Source of the DNA: Candidatus Marinarcus aquaticus
Lineage (GTDB): Bacteria > Campylobacterota > Campylobacteria > Campylobacterales > Arcobacteraceae
Assembly: GCF_004116335.1 (NCBI RefSeq)
Contig: NZ_PDKN01000010.1
Location: forward strand, 35,147 to 99,146
DNA: 64,000 bases
Reading direction: 5' to 3'
Below the pieces are notes generated by a model. It worked only from the letters and a program-made list of their open reading frames with translations, did not search any database and had not been told where the DNA came from. Numbering within the stretch: the first letter of the stretch is position 1; every line of letters starts with the position of its first letter. Positions 55,765 to 64,000 of this stretch are shown here, piece after piece. The position numbers and the translations under genes were made by a program.

Positions 55765-56316
55765 TCAAAGTTTTAAAAAGGGAAGAAGCTTTTCTACACA
55801 TAAACCCATAGCGGTACTTTCATACCCATGAACCTCTTTGATATAGGGTTTACAAAAACCTTCTACCATGATTGCTCCCGCTTTCCCCATGCACTCACCC
55901 GAATGAATATAGTTTTCTAAATCATTTGGTTCAAAAGGGTGAAACAAATAGGTGGTGGAAGAGATATCAATGAGTTGAAGGGTTGTACTCTTATAAATCA
56001 TGCAAGTAATGACGGAAACACTGTTACCACTTTGAAGGTTTAACATGCGTCTGGCATCCTCTTTATCTTTGGCTTTTCGAAGCAGTTCACCATGGGATGT
56101 CACCACAGTATCTGCAACCAATAAAGGCATGTCATCTATTCCATATAAAGAGAAAAGTTCATTGAATTTTCCTAACGTTGCTTCATACACAAAGGATTTG
56201 GGTTGGGTGGTGGTAAGCGCATCTTCATCGAAATTGCCTCCTTGTTGTATAAACTCTATGCCGTGCTCTTTTAGAAGCAGGGCTCTTGTTTGAGAGTTGG
56301 AACCTAAACGTATCAA
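55765..56316 (-). CDS. maf: Maf-family nucleotide pyrophosphatase
   Basis: 183 aa when begun at a TTG at 56316, which follows AAAGGTG and gives the family N-terminus (IRLGSNSQTRALLLKEHGIEF, in place of the usual LASxSxxR). A longer reading to 56427 overlaps the divergent gene. The Maf core VADTVVTSHGELLRKAKDKEDARRML (key residues ADT) is present. House-cleaning of modified nucleotides is the known role of the family. Confidence 0.8.
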   Translation of the reverse strand: MIRLGSNSQTRALLLKEHGIEFIQQGGNFDEDALTTTQPKSFVYEATLGKFNELFSLYGIDDMPLLVADTVVTSHGELLRKAKDKEDARRMLNLQSGNSVSVITCMIYKSTTLQLIDISSTTYLFHPFEPNDLENYIHSGECMGKAGAIMVEGFCKPYIKEVHGYESTAMGLCVEKLLPFLKL

Positions 56317-56359
56317 ACTGCACCTTTGAATTTTTTTTGATTTTAACACATTTTCACTG

Positions 56360-56365
56360 TATAAT
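56360..56365 (+). promoter_or_regulatory. -10 element directly before the 56372 gene
   Basis: TATAAT ends six bases before the ATG at 56372, leaving no room for a leader if that ATG is used. Confidence 0.4.
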
Positions 56366-56371
56366 ACGCCA

Positions 56372-57655
56372 ATGAATAATCGACACGCCATGAGTGGTAT
56401 ACTCATTTTTATCTCTTTTGTAATCACTCAATACAGCTATTTTATTGAACCAGAGCTTTATTTCTACAGCGGAGTCTCTGCTTGGGTTGCACTGTTGTTG
56501 CTTTTTCAAGAGATTCGCAATAAAATGCTGCTTTATATCTTGATGGCTTTAACGCTAGTAGGAGTATTGGTCTGTGTGATGAATGATTTTGAAGTGGATA
56601 TGAAGAGATTTATTACCATCAATCAATATTTGCTTACACTGCTTATTGGAGTGGGTTTTTTACGACTTATTGCTACACCTAAAGAAGAAAAAATCAAAGC
56701 TCTACCTAAAGGGGAGCAAAGTTTTTTAAAAACCTATGCCGGGGTTCATCTGTTTGGTTCAGTGATTAATCTCTCTTCTCTTTTACTCGTGGCAGACAGA
56801 TTGTATAAAAGTGCGCCATTAAGCAAGTTGCAAATTGTATTGTTAACCAGAGCCTTCTCTTCAGATGCTTATTGGTCTCCTTTTTTTGTAGCGTTCGCTG
56901 CAGCCATTACTTATGCCCCACAACTCAATACGTTTACCATTATGAGTGTGGGCTTGGTGTTGGCTTTTATTGCTTTTATCATTACTTATGTGGATGTGAA
57001 ACGAAATAAAGTGTTTAATCTTCAAACATTTGAAGGCTACCCCATACATTTTGAGACGCTTTATTTACCGTTTTTACTTGCGTTGTTTGTTCTTCTTACG
57101 CATCACTATTATGCACACATTAAGATCATCATACTCATTGCTTTGTTCAGTGTGCTTTTGACTTTATTGTTACTTCCTTTTAAACATAAAAAAATGCACT
57201 GTGTGTTAAGTGCATATATCATCAAAGATTTGCCTCATATGAAAAACGAGTTAGGGCTGTTTTTAGTTGCAGGTAGTTTTGGAGTGGTTGTCAGCTCAAT
57301 TTTAATGGGATTAAACGTACAATTACCATTTGAAACGTTTGATGGCTTTGCAGCATCAGTTGTACTGTTTGTATTGATTGCATTGTCGTTTATTGGTATT
57401 CATCCCATTATATCCATTGCTGTTATTGGTAATTGGATGGGAGAGCTTAATCATACCCTTTTGGCCGTTACTTTTTTAATGTCTTGGTCCACAGCTGTTT
57501 CAACTTCCCCTTTTTCAGGGTTAAATTTAACGATGCAGTCACGATATGATTTAAAAGCCATTGATCTGTTTAAAGTCAATATTTTCTATGCACTTAAAAT
57601 GTATTTAGTATGTGTTGTGATACTTTTTGCATTATCTTCGTATTTAGGGTTATAA
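56372..57655 (+). CDS. Polytopic membrane transporter, family uncertain
   Basis: 427 aa, about 11-12 transmembrane helices. Two similar halves with polar breaks (LTRAFSSDAYWSPFF near 165 and WSTAVSTSPFSGLNL near 372) resemble ion-transporter superfamily proteins such as DcuC- or NhaD-type carriers. The exact family and substrate are not recognised. Start may be the leaderless ATG at 56372 or the ATG at 56390 (MSGILIFISF). Confidence 0.6.
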   Translation: MNNRHAMSGILIFISFVITQYSYFIEPELYFYSGVSAWVALLLLFQEIRNKMLLYILMALTLVGVLVCVMNDFEVDMKRFITINQYLLTLLIGVGFLRLIATPKEEKIKALPKGEQSFLKTYAGVHLFGSVINLSSLLLVADRLYKSAPLSKLQIVLLTRAFSSDAYWSPFFVAFAAAITYAPQLNTFTIMSVGLVLAFIAFIITYVDVKRNKVFNLQTFEGYPIHFETLYLPFLLALFVLLTHHYYAHIKIIILIALFSVLLTLLLLPFKHKKMHCVLSAYIIKDLPHMKNELGLFLVAGSFGVVVSSILMGLNVQLPFETFDGFAASVVLFVLIALSFIGIHPIISIAVIGNWMGELNHTLLAVTFLMSWSTAVSTSPFSGLNLTMQSRYDLKAIDLFKVNIFYALKMYLVCVVILFALSSYLGL

Positions 57656-57683
57656 AAATTATAATTTTGTCATAATGTTTGAG

Positions 57684-57689
57684 TATAAT
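57684..57689 (+). promoter_or_regulatory. -10 element of the AEC transporter gene
   Basis: TATAAT 19 bases before the ATG at 57708, with TAAGGAA between them as ribosome-binding site. Confidence 0.45.
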
Positions 57690-57707
57690 ACCGTAAGGAA
57701 TATATGA

Positions 57708-58637
57708 ATGAATCTTTTTTTTATCTTACTGGGCAAAATCGCCCCTTTATATGTTAATATTATCATTGGATACGTACTGGCGCACTACTTTAAACTCAAA
57801 CGCGACAGTATTGCATTTTTACTGATTTATATTTTAGGACCTTTTGTGGTCTTTTTTGCCACTTTGTCTATTGATATCAATATGCAGTTGGTGTTTTTGC
57901 CCCTGTTTGTTTTTATATTTGGAAGCACTATTGCTTTTTGGATTTTGCACCACTATAAAACACATTGGAAAGATGCGAGTTTGAATACCTTAGCCTTTAC
58001 TTGTGGTACAGGAAATACGGGTTACTTTGGAATTCCATTGGCAATGATTTTGCTGGATCCTCAAAGTGCTAATATCTATATCTTTGCAACGATGGCATCG
58101 CTTTTGTATGAAAATACTACGGGATTTTATGTCACTGCAAAAGGCAATTTCACTGCCAAACAATCGTTGGTCAAAGTACTCAGGTTGCCTTTACTGTATG
58201 CCTTTATTTTTGGTTTGATGCTCAATGTTGCAGGTGTTCGTACACCTGAAATGATTGTACCATACTTTGAAGGGCTTAAATGGGCGTATGGTATTTTAGG
58301 TATGATGATGCTTGGAATGGGCATGAAAGGGTTTAATTTAGAAGAGGACTTTGATAAACGTTACATCAAAGTAGCTTATTTCTATAAATTTTTAGTGTGG
58401 CCAGCGAGTGTGTTGTTGATTATTTTTGCAGACAGTACTCTTTTTCAAGCACTCAATGAGGAGATATATAAAGTTCTGTTTTTAATCTCCATTGTACCAC
58501 TGGCAGGAAACACCGTCACTTTAGCAGTGCTTTTAAAAGCCAAACCAGAAAAAGCAAGTTTCACTGTGTTATTGAGCACAGTGATATCCATTTTTTATAT
58601 TCCATTGGTGCTTTATTTGTACGGTGGATTTAATTAA
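57708..58637 (+). CDS. AEC-family (auxin efflux carrier-type) transporter
   Basis: 309 aa, ten predicted transmembrane helices in a five-plus-five arrangement. Conserved CGTGNTGYFGIPLAM near residue 103 is the discontinuous-helix motif of this family. Bacterial members often carry organic acids such as malate or malonate; the substrate here is unknown. Confidence 0.83.
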   Translation: MNLFFILLGKIAPLYVNIIIGYVLAHYFKLKRDSIAFLLIYILGPFVVFFATLSIDINMQLVFLPLFVFIFGSTIAFWILHHYKTHWKDASLNTLAFTCGTGNTGYFGIPLAMILLDPQSANIYIFATMASLLYENTTGFYVTAKGNFTAKQSLVKVLRLPLLYAFIFGLMLNVAGVRTPEMIVPYFEGLKWAYGILGMMMLGMGMKGFNLEEDFDKRYIKVAYFYKFLVWPASVLLIIFADSTLFQALNEEIYKVLFLISIVPLAGNTVTLAVLLKAKPEKASFTVLLSTVISIFYIPLVLYLYGGFN

Positions 58638-58653
58638 AAGAGGAGTTCAATAA

Positions 58654-60525
58654 GTGTTCAAACGTAGTATTGCCATATTTTTTATACTCATGACAGTAGG
58701 GCTCTCGCAAGAGACTCTTGATATTAAAAACTTACCTTTAAGCAGTGCAAGCAGTCAGCTTCAAGACAGCATAGATGCATTAAAAATACTCAATAATCAG
58801 CTCAAAGTCAATGATAAAATCAATGAAGAGCTGGTGTATGAGCAGAAAAAAGAGATATTTGAAGATATTTTAGAACTCATCATTAATGAAAAAAATGCAC
58901 AACTTAAACGTATTGAACTCAAAAGTGAACAAGAAAAACTCTCGTCAAAAATGTCTGCCAATGAGAGTTATGGGTATGATGTTGCTTTTATTCGAGATGA
59001 GATAGAGTATACCACCATCAGCAATCAAATTCTTTTTTATGAGGCGATGAATCAAATCATAAAATTACGAAAAGGGTATATTACCAATAATGGGTTACGA
59101 AAATATATTCAAAGTGTTAAAAAGCGGATTAAAAATGATACGTTGTTGACTAAGTTTCAAGAGTATTATGAAAAAAGTAAAAACATCGATGCTCCTATTT
59201 ATGATGATTTAAGATTAAACTATGAAACTTATACAACCGATGTTTTAACTTTTACAGAAGTATTGAACTACCTCTATCATAACAGTAAAAAAATAGAGAA
59301 AAGCAACTTTTTAATCAGTCGATTTAACATCAGTTTTTGGGTGAATGCGATTAATGACTATAAACCTATAGAGAATATGAATATTTACTTAAATTACTAT
59401 TTATCTGTGGATATGGGGCGTATACTCGTTGCAATGTTCTTTTTTATATTGATCAATTCATTGCGTCTTTTTGTCATGCCTATTATCATTACATTTATTA
59501 AAAAGAGACAAAAAGGGCACTCTCATAAAGAGAGCAACATACAACTTCAAAACTATTTGACCAACAGTTTTACTAAACCCATTAAGCTTTATTTATTGAT
59601 CTTCTCTTTTGAACTTTTTATTCAAATTGTGCATAATGGACAGTTTGACCTCATAAAAGCAGAGACTTTTTTTAACATTATATATATCATCAATACGGGT
59701 TATTTAATCTATAAACTCTTTGATGAATGGGTCGATATTTATGCAGAGACCTTTTTTGAAAATCATACGACAACTCGAAAAGAAATGGTCAGTTTTATGC
59801 TCAATATCTTTAAATTTATTCTGTTTTTAGTGATTACACTCTTTATTTTAACTGAGCTTGATTTTGATGTAAAAGCGATTTTAGCATCACTGGGAATTGG
59901 GGGAATTGCGATTGCACTTGCTGCTAAAGAGACTTTAAGTAATCTTTTTTCAAGTGTAAACTTGATGATGGACAACTCTTTTAATCAAGGTGATTGGATA
60001 GTAACGGATAAATATGAAGGAACCGTTATAGAGATTAAAATGCGTACGACGACCATTCGTACATTTGATAATGCATTGGTGACCATACCGAACTCAGAAT
60101 TAGCCAACACATCGATTAAAAACTGGAGTAAACGCGTCTTAGGTCGACGAATTAAGATGAATATTGGTGTGACCTATGAGAGTAATTTAGAAGATATTAA
60201 AAATGCGATTAAAGATATTGAACAGATGTTACAAACGCACCCTGAAATTGCGACGAAAAAGAGCGATATCGTCAATGAGCGTATTAAAAACTTGAAGCTT
60301 GCAAAAAAAGAGGATTTCTACGGAATCAAACGTGATTTGATGGTCTATTTAGATGAGTTCAATGACTCATCCATAGATATTTTAGTCTACTGTTTTTCTA
60401 AAACAACCAACTGGGTAGAGTGGTTGGAAGTCAAAGAGGATGTGCTTTTTAAAATAGCACAGATTATTCGAAATAATAATTTAGAGTTTGCATATCCAAC
60501 GCAAGTCAATTATATCAAACGTTAG
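58654..60525 (+). CDS. Large MscS-family mechanosensitive channel
   Basis: 623 aa. Signal peptide (about 1-18), a helical periplasmic domain (about 20-240), several transmembrane helices (about 255-425), and the MscS core: pore helix ASLGIGGIAIALAAKETLSNLF, then DWIVTDKYEGTVIEIKMRTTTIR of the beta domain. GTG start at 58654 with AGAGGAG upstream. It resembles MscK/YnaI-type channels that open under osmotic down-shock. Converges with the ATP-grasp gene, overlapping by four bases. Confidence 0.88.
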   Translation: MFKRSIAIFFILMTVGLSQETLDIKNLPLSSASSQLQDSIDALKILNNQLKVNDKINEELVYEQKKEIFEDILELIINEKNAQLKRIELKSEQEKLSSKMSANESYGYDVAFIRDEIEYTTISNQILFYEAMNQIIKLRKGYITNNGLRKYIQSVKKRIKNDTLLTKFQEYYEKSKNIDAPIYDDLRLNYETYTTDVLTFTEVLNYLYHNSKKIEKSNFLISRFNISFWVNAINDYKPIENMNIYLNYYLSVDMGRILVAMFFFILINSLRLFVMPIIITFIKKRQKGHSHKESNIQLQNYLTNSFTKPIKLYLLIFSFELFIQIVHNGQFDLIKAETFFNIIYIINTGYLIYKLFDEWVDIYAETFFENHTTTRKEMVSFMLNIFKFILFLVITLFILTELDFDVKAILASLGIGGIAIALAAKETLSNLFSSVNLMMDNSFNQGDWIVTDKYEGTVIEIKMRTTTIRTFDNALVTIPNSELANTSIKNWSKRVLGRRIKMNIGVTYESNLEDIKNAIKDIEQMLQTHPEIATKKSDIVNERIKNLKLAKKEDFYGIKRDLMVYLDEFNDSSIDILVYCFSKTTNWVEWLEVKEDVLFKIAQIIRNNNLEFAYPTQVNYIKR

Positions 60526-61475
60526 ATAAACCATTCTTGTGCACGTTTTACTCGTTGTTCTACCGTTTCAAGCATGGGGTGAGTGTGTTTAAAGGCCTCT
60601 ACTTGTTGCAGTCGTGGAATCAAGCCTGCTTTGTTGGCTACTTGAATAGAAAGCCCAGGTCTTGCATTGAGCTCTAAAAGCATGGGTCCTTTAAACTTAT
60701 CAAGCACTAAATCTACCCCAATATAACCCAAGTTAGACATCTCGTAACACCCTGACGCCAATCTTAAAAGTTCATTCCAGTTTTTCAGTTGTAAGTCGCT
60801 GAGTTTTTTATGGGTATCGGGGTGATGAGTCACACGTTCATTATCATAAATAGCATCAATACATTGTCCTGTGGCAATATTGACCCCCACACCTAAAGCC
60901 CCTTGGTGTAAATTGGCTTTACCATCAGATGAGTGTGTTGACAGACGTACCATTGCCATAACGGGATAACCTTGAAAAACAATGATACGAATATCGGGAA
61001 TTCCTTCATGTGAATACCCTTCAAAAATCTCATCCATATAAATGAGTTCTTCAATAATTGCTGTGTCAAGATTACCACTTAAAGAGTGCAGGCCTGCTAA
61101 GATATTTGAGAGATGATGCTGTATCTCAAAAAGTGTGAGCGTTTGCCCTGAGGGTTTTTTAAATATTTCACCATCATGCTCTGTGATGACAAGAATCCCT
61201 TTCCCTCCAGAACCTTTTGAAGGTTTAATAGCAAAGGCCTTGTATTCTTCAATCCACTTTTGTGGATACTTGATTTCATGTTGTGTTGAAAGTGACGTAA
61301 TTAAAGTGGGTGTGGGAATATGAAATTGAGTGGCACGTTGTTTGGTTTTGAGCTTATCATCAACAATGGGATAATATTTTCGATTGTTAAATCGACCAAT
61401 ATAGTCCGTATTTCGTTGATTCATGCCCAAAATCCCCTTTTGTCTTAAAAGGCGATGTATTCCAAAGTTGATCAT
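60522..61475 (-). CDS. RimK-related ATP-grasp ligase (alpha-L-glutamate ligase-like)
   Basis: 317 aa. ATP-grasp motifs: AIKPSKGSGGKGILVI near residue 82, PDIRIIVFQG near 169 and LELNARPGLSIQVA near 270. This is the RimK-related ligase family usually encoded with an inactive transglutaminase/7TM protein and a retropepsin-like protease, exactly as here. It likely forms an amide bond between an amino acid and a peptide or protein; the substrate is unknown. Confidence 0.85.
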   Translation of the reverse strand: MINFGIHRLLRQKGILGMNQRNTDYIGRFNNRKYYPIVDDKLKTKQRATQFHIPTPTLITSLSTQHEIKYPQKWIEEYKAFAIKPSKGSGGKGILVITEHDGEIFKKPSGQTLTLFEIQHHLSNILAGLHSLSGNLDTAIIEELIYMDEIFEGYSHEGIPDIRIIVFQGYPVMAMVRLSTHSSDGKANLHQGALGVGVNIATGQCIDAIYDNERVTHHPDTHKKLSDLQLKNWNELLRLASGCYEMSNLGYIGVDLVLDKFKGPMLLELNARPGLSIQVANKAGLIPRLQQVEAFKHTHPMLETVEQRVKRAQEWFI

Positions 61476-62980
61476 TTAAAGTCCATATTTCTGAAACGAT
61501 ACAATTCACTGAGTCGATAACCTGAGTATCGCCCCAACAGTAAAATCAAGGCAATAATCGAGAGATTGATTTCGGGGAAGTTAAACGTAAGGTGTCCTAA
61601 GAAAGACCATTGCATCACAATATAAGTTAAAGTTGCAACAATCAAACTTCCTCCACCTTGGATTAAGACCTCTACAGCTCCTTCCTCTTCCCATAGAATT
61701 GACATTCTCTCAATGGTCCAAGCAATGATGATAATAGGGAAAAAGGTAACGGTCATACCCGTATTAAATCCTAAATGGTAACCAATGATACTGAGCATTC
61801 CAATGATAAAAATAACGATAATAATAATGGCAGAAATTCGAGATACCATTAACAAGTTTAAGTGTGAGAGGTAACTGCGAAGCAGTAAGCCTATGATAAC
61901 AATCGAGACAAAACTGATGAGACCGGGTAAAAATGAGGTTTGAATAAAGGCTAAAGCAATGAGTACTGGCATAAATGTTCCAGAAGTTTTCAGTCCCACA
62001 ATGATTCGCATAAACACAACCACCAATGCCCCAGCAGGAAGCAGTAACATCATCTTAAACATGTTTTGCTCTTCTACGGGAAGATTATGCACACTAAAAA
62101 GTTCAAACAGTGAATTCTCTTGCGTTTCTTGAAGTTTTATTGCAGGAACCGTTCGTTTGAGCATAGAAAATTTAACACTGGATTCATTGCCTCCTATAAC
62201 ATCTAAAACGACATCACTGTTTTGACTCCAAAGAAGTACTGAAGAGATATCTTCAATATGACCACTTTTAGCACTGTAAAGTTGCCACCCTTTTTTTTCA
62301 GAGAAGACTTCTATAAAAGGTTTGAGCTTTTGGTTTCTTCTTGAATCTTCTAAAAATAATCCATATGAGAGTCGATTAGGTACATTAAGATAGGTTAAGA
62401 ACTGTTGTAAAAGAGCAGTTTTTTTACTGCTGGATAACAGTAAGTTGATGTTTTGATTCTCTTGTTGATTAAGCAGTGATACAAGTTCATTGGTCAAACT
62501 GATTTCATCACTTGATTTTTGCGTCGCCTCTTCAATAATACTTTGTGCCGCAACAGCTTGTGAACCTTTCCATGGAATAAGAGGCTTGTTGACTGGTTCA
62601 ATTACAGGTACCTCATAAAAGGAATCATAAGAAGTGGGTTTGAGTTGTACTCTATAATAGAGTGTTTGCATGCCATTAGCATTTCGTTTGGTCCACTGTG
62701 CTCGTTTATTGTTGTTGGGTGTAACATAGTTAAATCCGTATCCAGGTGAACTGCTTTGTTCTTTAATAAGTTCAAATCCTGGAGGATTTTTGGGCACATT
62801 AAAATTCACATTAACAGGTTCATTGGAAGCAACAAAATCTATACGTGCTTCAATAAACCAAACATCTTGAGTCTCTCCTTCTAAAAGAGGTGTTTGTGCA
62901 ATGCTGTTACGTACCAACGTAAGAGCAATTCCCAATACAAACAGTAAAAGGATAAAGATATTAAAGATTTTTTGATTCAT
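61472..62980 (-). CDS. Transglutaminase-like domain fused to 7TM (UUP1 family)
   Basis: 502 aa. N-terminal helix (about 7-25), an extracytoplasmic beta domain (about 30-140), a degenerate transglutaminase-type domain (about 150-265; TALLQQFLTYLNVPNRLSYG is the region that would hold the catalytic Cys, which is absent), then seven transmembrane helices (about 308-490). Known as the inactive transglutaminase/7TM partner of the adjacent ligase. Overlaps the ligase start by four bases. Confidence 0.85.
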   Translation of the reverse strand: MNQKIFNIFILLLFVLGIALTLVRNSIAQTPLLEGETQDVWFIEARIDFVASNEPVNVNFNVPKNPPGFELIKEQSSSPGYGFNYVTPNNNKRAQWTKRNANGMQTLYYRVQLKPTSYDSFYEVPVIEPVNKPLIPWKGSQAVAAQSIIEEATQKSSDEISLTNELVSLLNQQENQNINLLLSSSKKTALLQQFLTYLNVPNRLSYGLFLEDSRRNQKLKPFIEVFSEKKGWQLYSAKSGHIEDISSVLLWSQNSDVVLDVIGGNESSVKFSMLKRTVPAIKLQETQENSLFELFSVHNLPVEEQNMFKMMLLLPAGALVVVFMRIIVGLKTSGTFMPVLIALAFIQTSFLPGLISFVSIVIIGLLLRSYLSHLNLLMVSRISAIIIIVIFIIGMLSIIGYHLGFNTGMTVTFFPIIIIAWTIERMSILWEEEGAVEVLIQGGGSLIVATLTYIVMQWSFLGHLTFNFPEINLSIIALILLLGRYSGYRLSELYRFRNMDFK

Positions 62981-63657
62981 TATGGCTCTTTTTTATTAGA
63001 AGGTGTTAGGGTATTTTTTTTTGCAACATCTACTACTAACAAATCTTTAAGTGCATTACGACCAATAAGAACAGGATAGGACATATGACTTCGATCGGTT
63101 ACAGTAAAAAGAGTGTTTTGTACAATTTTACCCATGGTCAATTCAAGTTCCACAACGGCTCTTTTTTGAGCCGTTTTAGTACTTGATTGTACCACTTTAA
63201 TATATTTAATCAGTTTGGTTTCAACGTGGTATGTTTTATCCTCATAGACAATATCAAACTTTATCCAATCTTTTCCATTTCGTTCAAAAGGTTGAATATT
63301 GATTGCATGTATAGATGAGCTTGTTGCACCCGTATCAATTCGTGCGGGCAGATTTATTTTAGGTGGATTTAAATAGATAGTCTCAATTTGTCCAATGACC
63401 TGTTTTTTTGTGGGAAGTTGTTGTGAAAGCAGCTCTTTTTTTTGTTTGTTTTGTTGTAATTCATTTTTTGTTAGACTCAAATAATCAGAAATAAGTTTAT
63501 TATTCTCTTTTTGTGCGGCCTCTAGTTGCGCTACTTTTGTTAATAACAGTTGTGTTTGCCTGCTTTGTTCATCAATTTTTTTTTCAAGAGCAGTATCAAA
63601 AATGCTGTGGCAACCTGTTAGAAAAATTAAAGCAAGTAATAGAATATATTTTAACAT
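62980..63657 (-). CDS. Retropepsin-like peptidase lipoprotein (RimB-related)
   Basis: 225 aa. Lipobox LTGC (Cys16), a coiled coil (about 20-75), then the peptidase domain with ARIDTGATSSSIHA near residue 106 (DTGA) and YPVLIGRNALKDLLVVD near 195. Same family as the protein at 19066-19494 but exported and lipid-anchored. First gene of the leftward three-gene operon. Confidence 0.82.
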   Translation of the reverse strand: MLKYILLLALIFLTGCHSIFDTALEKKIDEQSRQTQLLLTKVAQLEAAQKENNKLISDYLSLTKNELQQNKQKKELLSQQLPTKKQVIGQIETIYLNPPKINLPARIDTGATSSSIHAINIQPFERNGKDWIKFDIVYEDKTYHVETKLIKYIKVVQSSTKTAQKRAVVELELTMGKIVQNTLFTVTDRSHMSYPVLIGRNALKDLLVVDVAKKNTLTPSNKKEP

Positions 63658-63918
63658 GGTGTTCCTGTATAAGCTTTCTAGAAAGGTAACAAAATTTCTC
63701 TTAGTAACCTCTTATAATATTTTATATATTTCTTAAAATTAGATTATTTATAAGCTAATTTTAAGAAATGGTGTGTCATACTTCAATTATAAAAATTAGG
63801 GATTGATTGATTCCGAGAAGATAAACTCTTAGAGTTTAAGCTTCATGCTTGGTCTTCCAAGAAGGTATCCGGTGAAAACTTTTACGTTTTCAATGTGTCA
63901 TAATTAAAAGGATTTATT
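63658..63918 (+). promoter_or_regulatory. Flagellin leader and divergent promoter region
   Basis: 261 bases with no gene. TATAAT at 63713-63718 and TATAAA near 63789-63794 are -10 candidates; no clear sigma-28 promoter is seen. Downstream are three short hairpins: TAAACTC/GAGTTTA (63822-63838), CTTGG/CCAAG (63848-63861) and TGAAAAC/GTTTTCA (63873-63892). ANGGA motifs (AGGGA at 63798-63802 and AAGGA in the ribosome-binding site) fit CsrA control of flagellin as known in Campylobacter. Confidence 0.5.
63728..63769. repeat. 15-bp inverted repeat between divergent promoters
   Basis: Perfect arms at 63728-63742 and 63755-63769 (inner CTTAAAATTAG / CTAATTTTAAG), with a further TTAT/ATAA pairing inside the 12-base loop. 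It sits between the leftward retropepsin operon and flagellin, so it may be a bidirectional operator or a cruciform; no T-run in either direction marks it as a terminator. Confidence 0.6.
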
Positions 63919-64000
63919 ATGAGAATTAATACTAACGTTGCATCTTTAAATGCACAAGAATCAGCATCTCTTACTAATAACAGAATGCAAAGTTCTTTAG
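63919..64000 (+). CDS. Flagellin, N-terminal fragment
   Basis: Cut by the window edge. MRINTNVASLNAQESASLTNN is the conserved D0 start of bacterial flagellin (given only in part). AAAAGGA precedes the ATG. The rest of the gene lies to the right. Confidence 0.93.
   Translation, partial: MRINTNVASLNAQESASLTNNRMQSSL

Overview
This is AT-rich chromosomal DNA from a member of the Campylobacterota, most likely the Arcobacter group. The grounds are the flagellin N-terminus at the right edge, the AHQWRQPL-type histidine kinase, the family types present throughout and the low GC. The genus call is an inference from gene content; no rRNA, tRNA, CRISPR array or transposase was found.

Layout. (1) 161-9157 is one tightly overlapping eight-gene hydrogenase operon. 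A flavin/[2Fe-2S] oxidoreductase fused to a [NiFe] hydrogenase small subunit is followed by its large subunit, and then by a six-subunit membrane-bound group 4 (Coo/Ech/Hyc-like) hydrogenase. (2) 9165-14596 is an iron-uptake module: an AraC-type regulator and two TonB-dependent receptors with Fur-like boxes. It is flanked by 53-bp imperfect direct repeats that duplicate the 3' end of the hydrogenase ferredoxin gene. (3) 14782-19010 carries a diguanylate cyclase and a sensor histidine kinase. (4) 19066-22806 is a retropepsin-like peptidase/RimK ligase/aspartoacylase-like hydrolase/MscS/CorA operon. (5) 22816-26836 holds a DUF523-DUF1722 protein, photolyase, MreB and a SYLF protein. (6) 26837-27236 is a 400-bp gap that appears to hold two tandem, paralogous ~106-nt small RNA genes with matching promoters and upstream 11-bp-phased hexamer arrays. 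(7) 27237-33210 carries truD, then an envelope operon read leftwards (YfgM-like, BamB-like lipoprotein, Mla-type lipid ABC transporter). (8) 33323-41853 is housekeeping: ctpA, purC/S/Q, plsC, crcB, tatA, argS, rsfS, nadD. (9) 41944-51901 carries gap-pgk-tpiA-fabI, a palindromic repeat element, lysA, pheA, hisC and dxs. (10) 52031-60525 carries a chemoreceptor, zupT, a ferritin-like protein, maf, two transporters and a large MscS channel. (11) 60522-63657 is a second ATP-grasp/retropepsin-like system with a 7TM transglutaminase-like protein, read leftwards. (12) From 63919 the window ends inside a flagellin gene with a structured leader.

The most notable points are the dual hydrogenase operon with its fused small subunit and an Asn in place of a proximal-cluster Cys; the twin small-RNA locus; the 53-bp repeats around the siderophore module; and the presence at both ends of the window of ligase/retropepsin systems that sit beside MscS channels.
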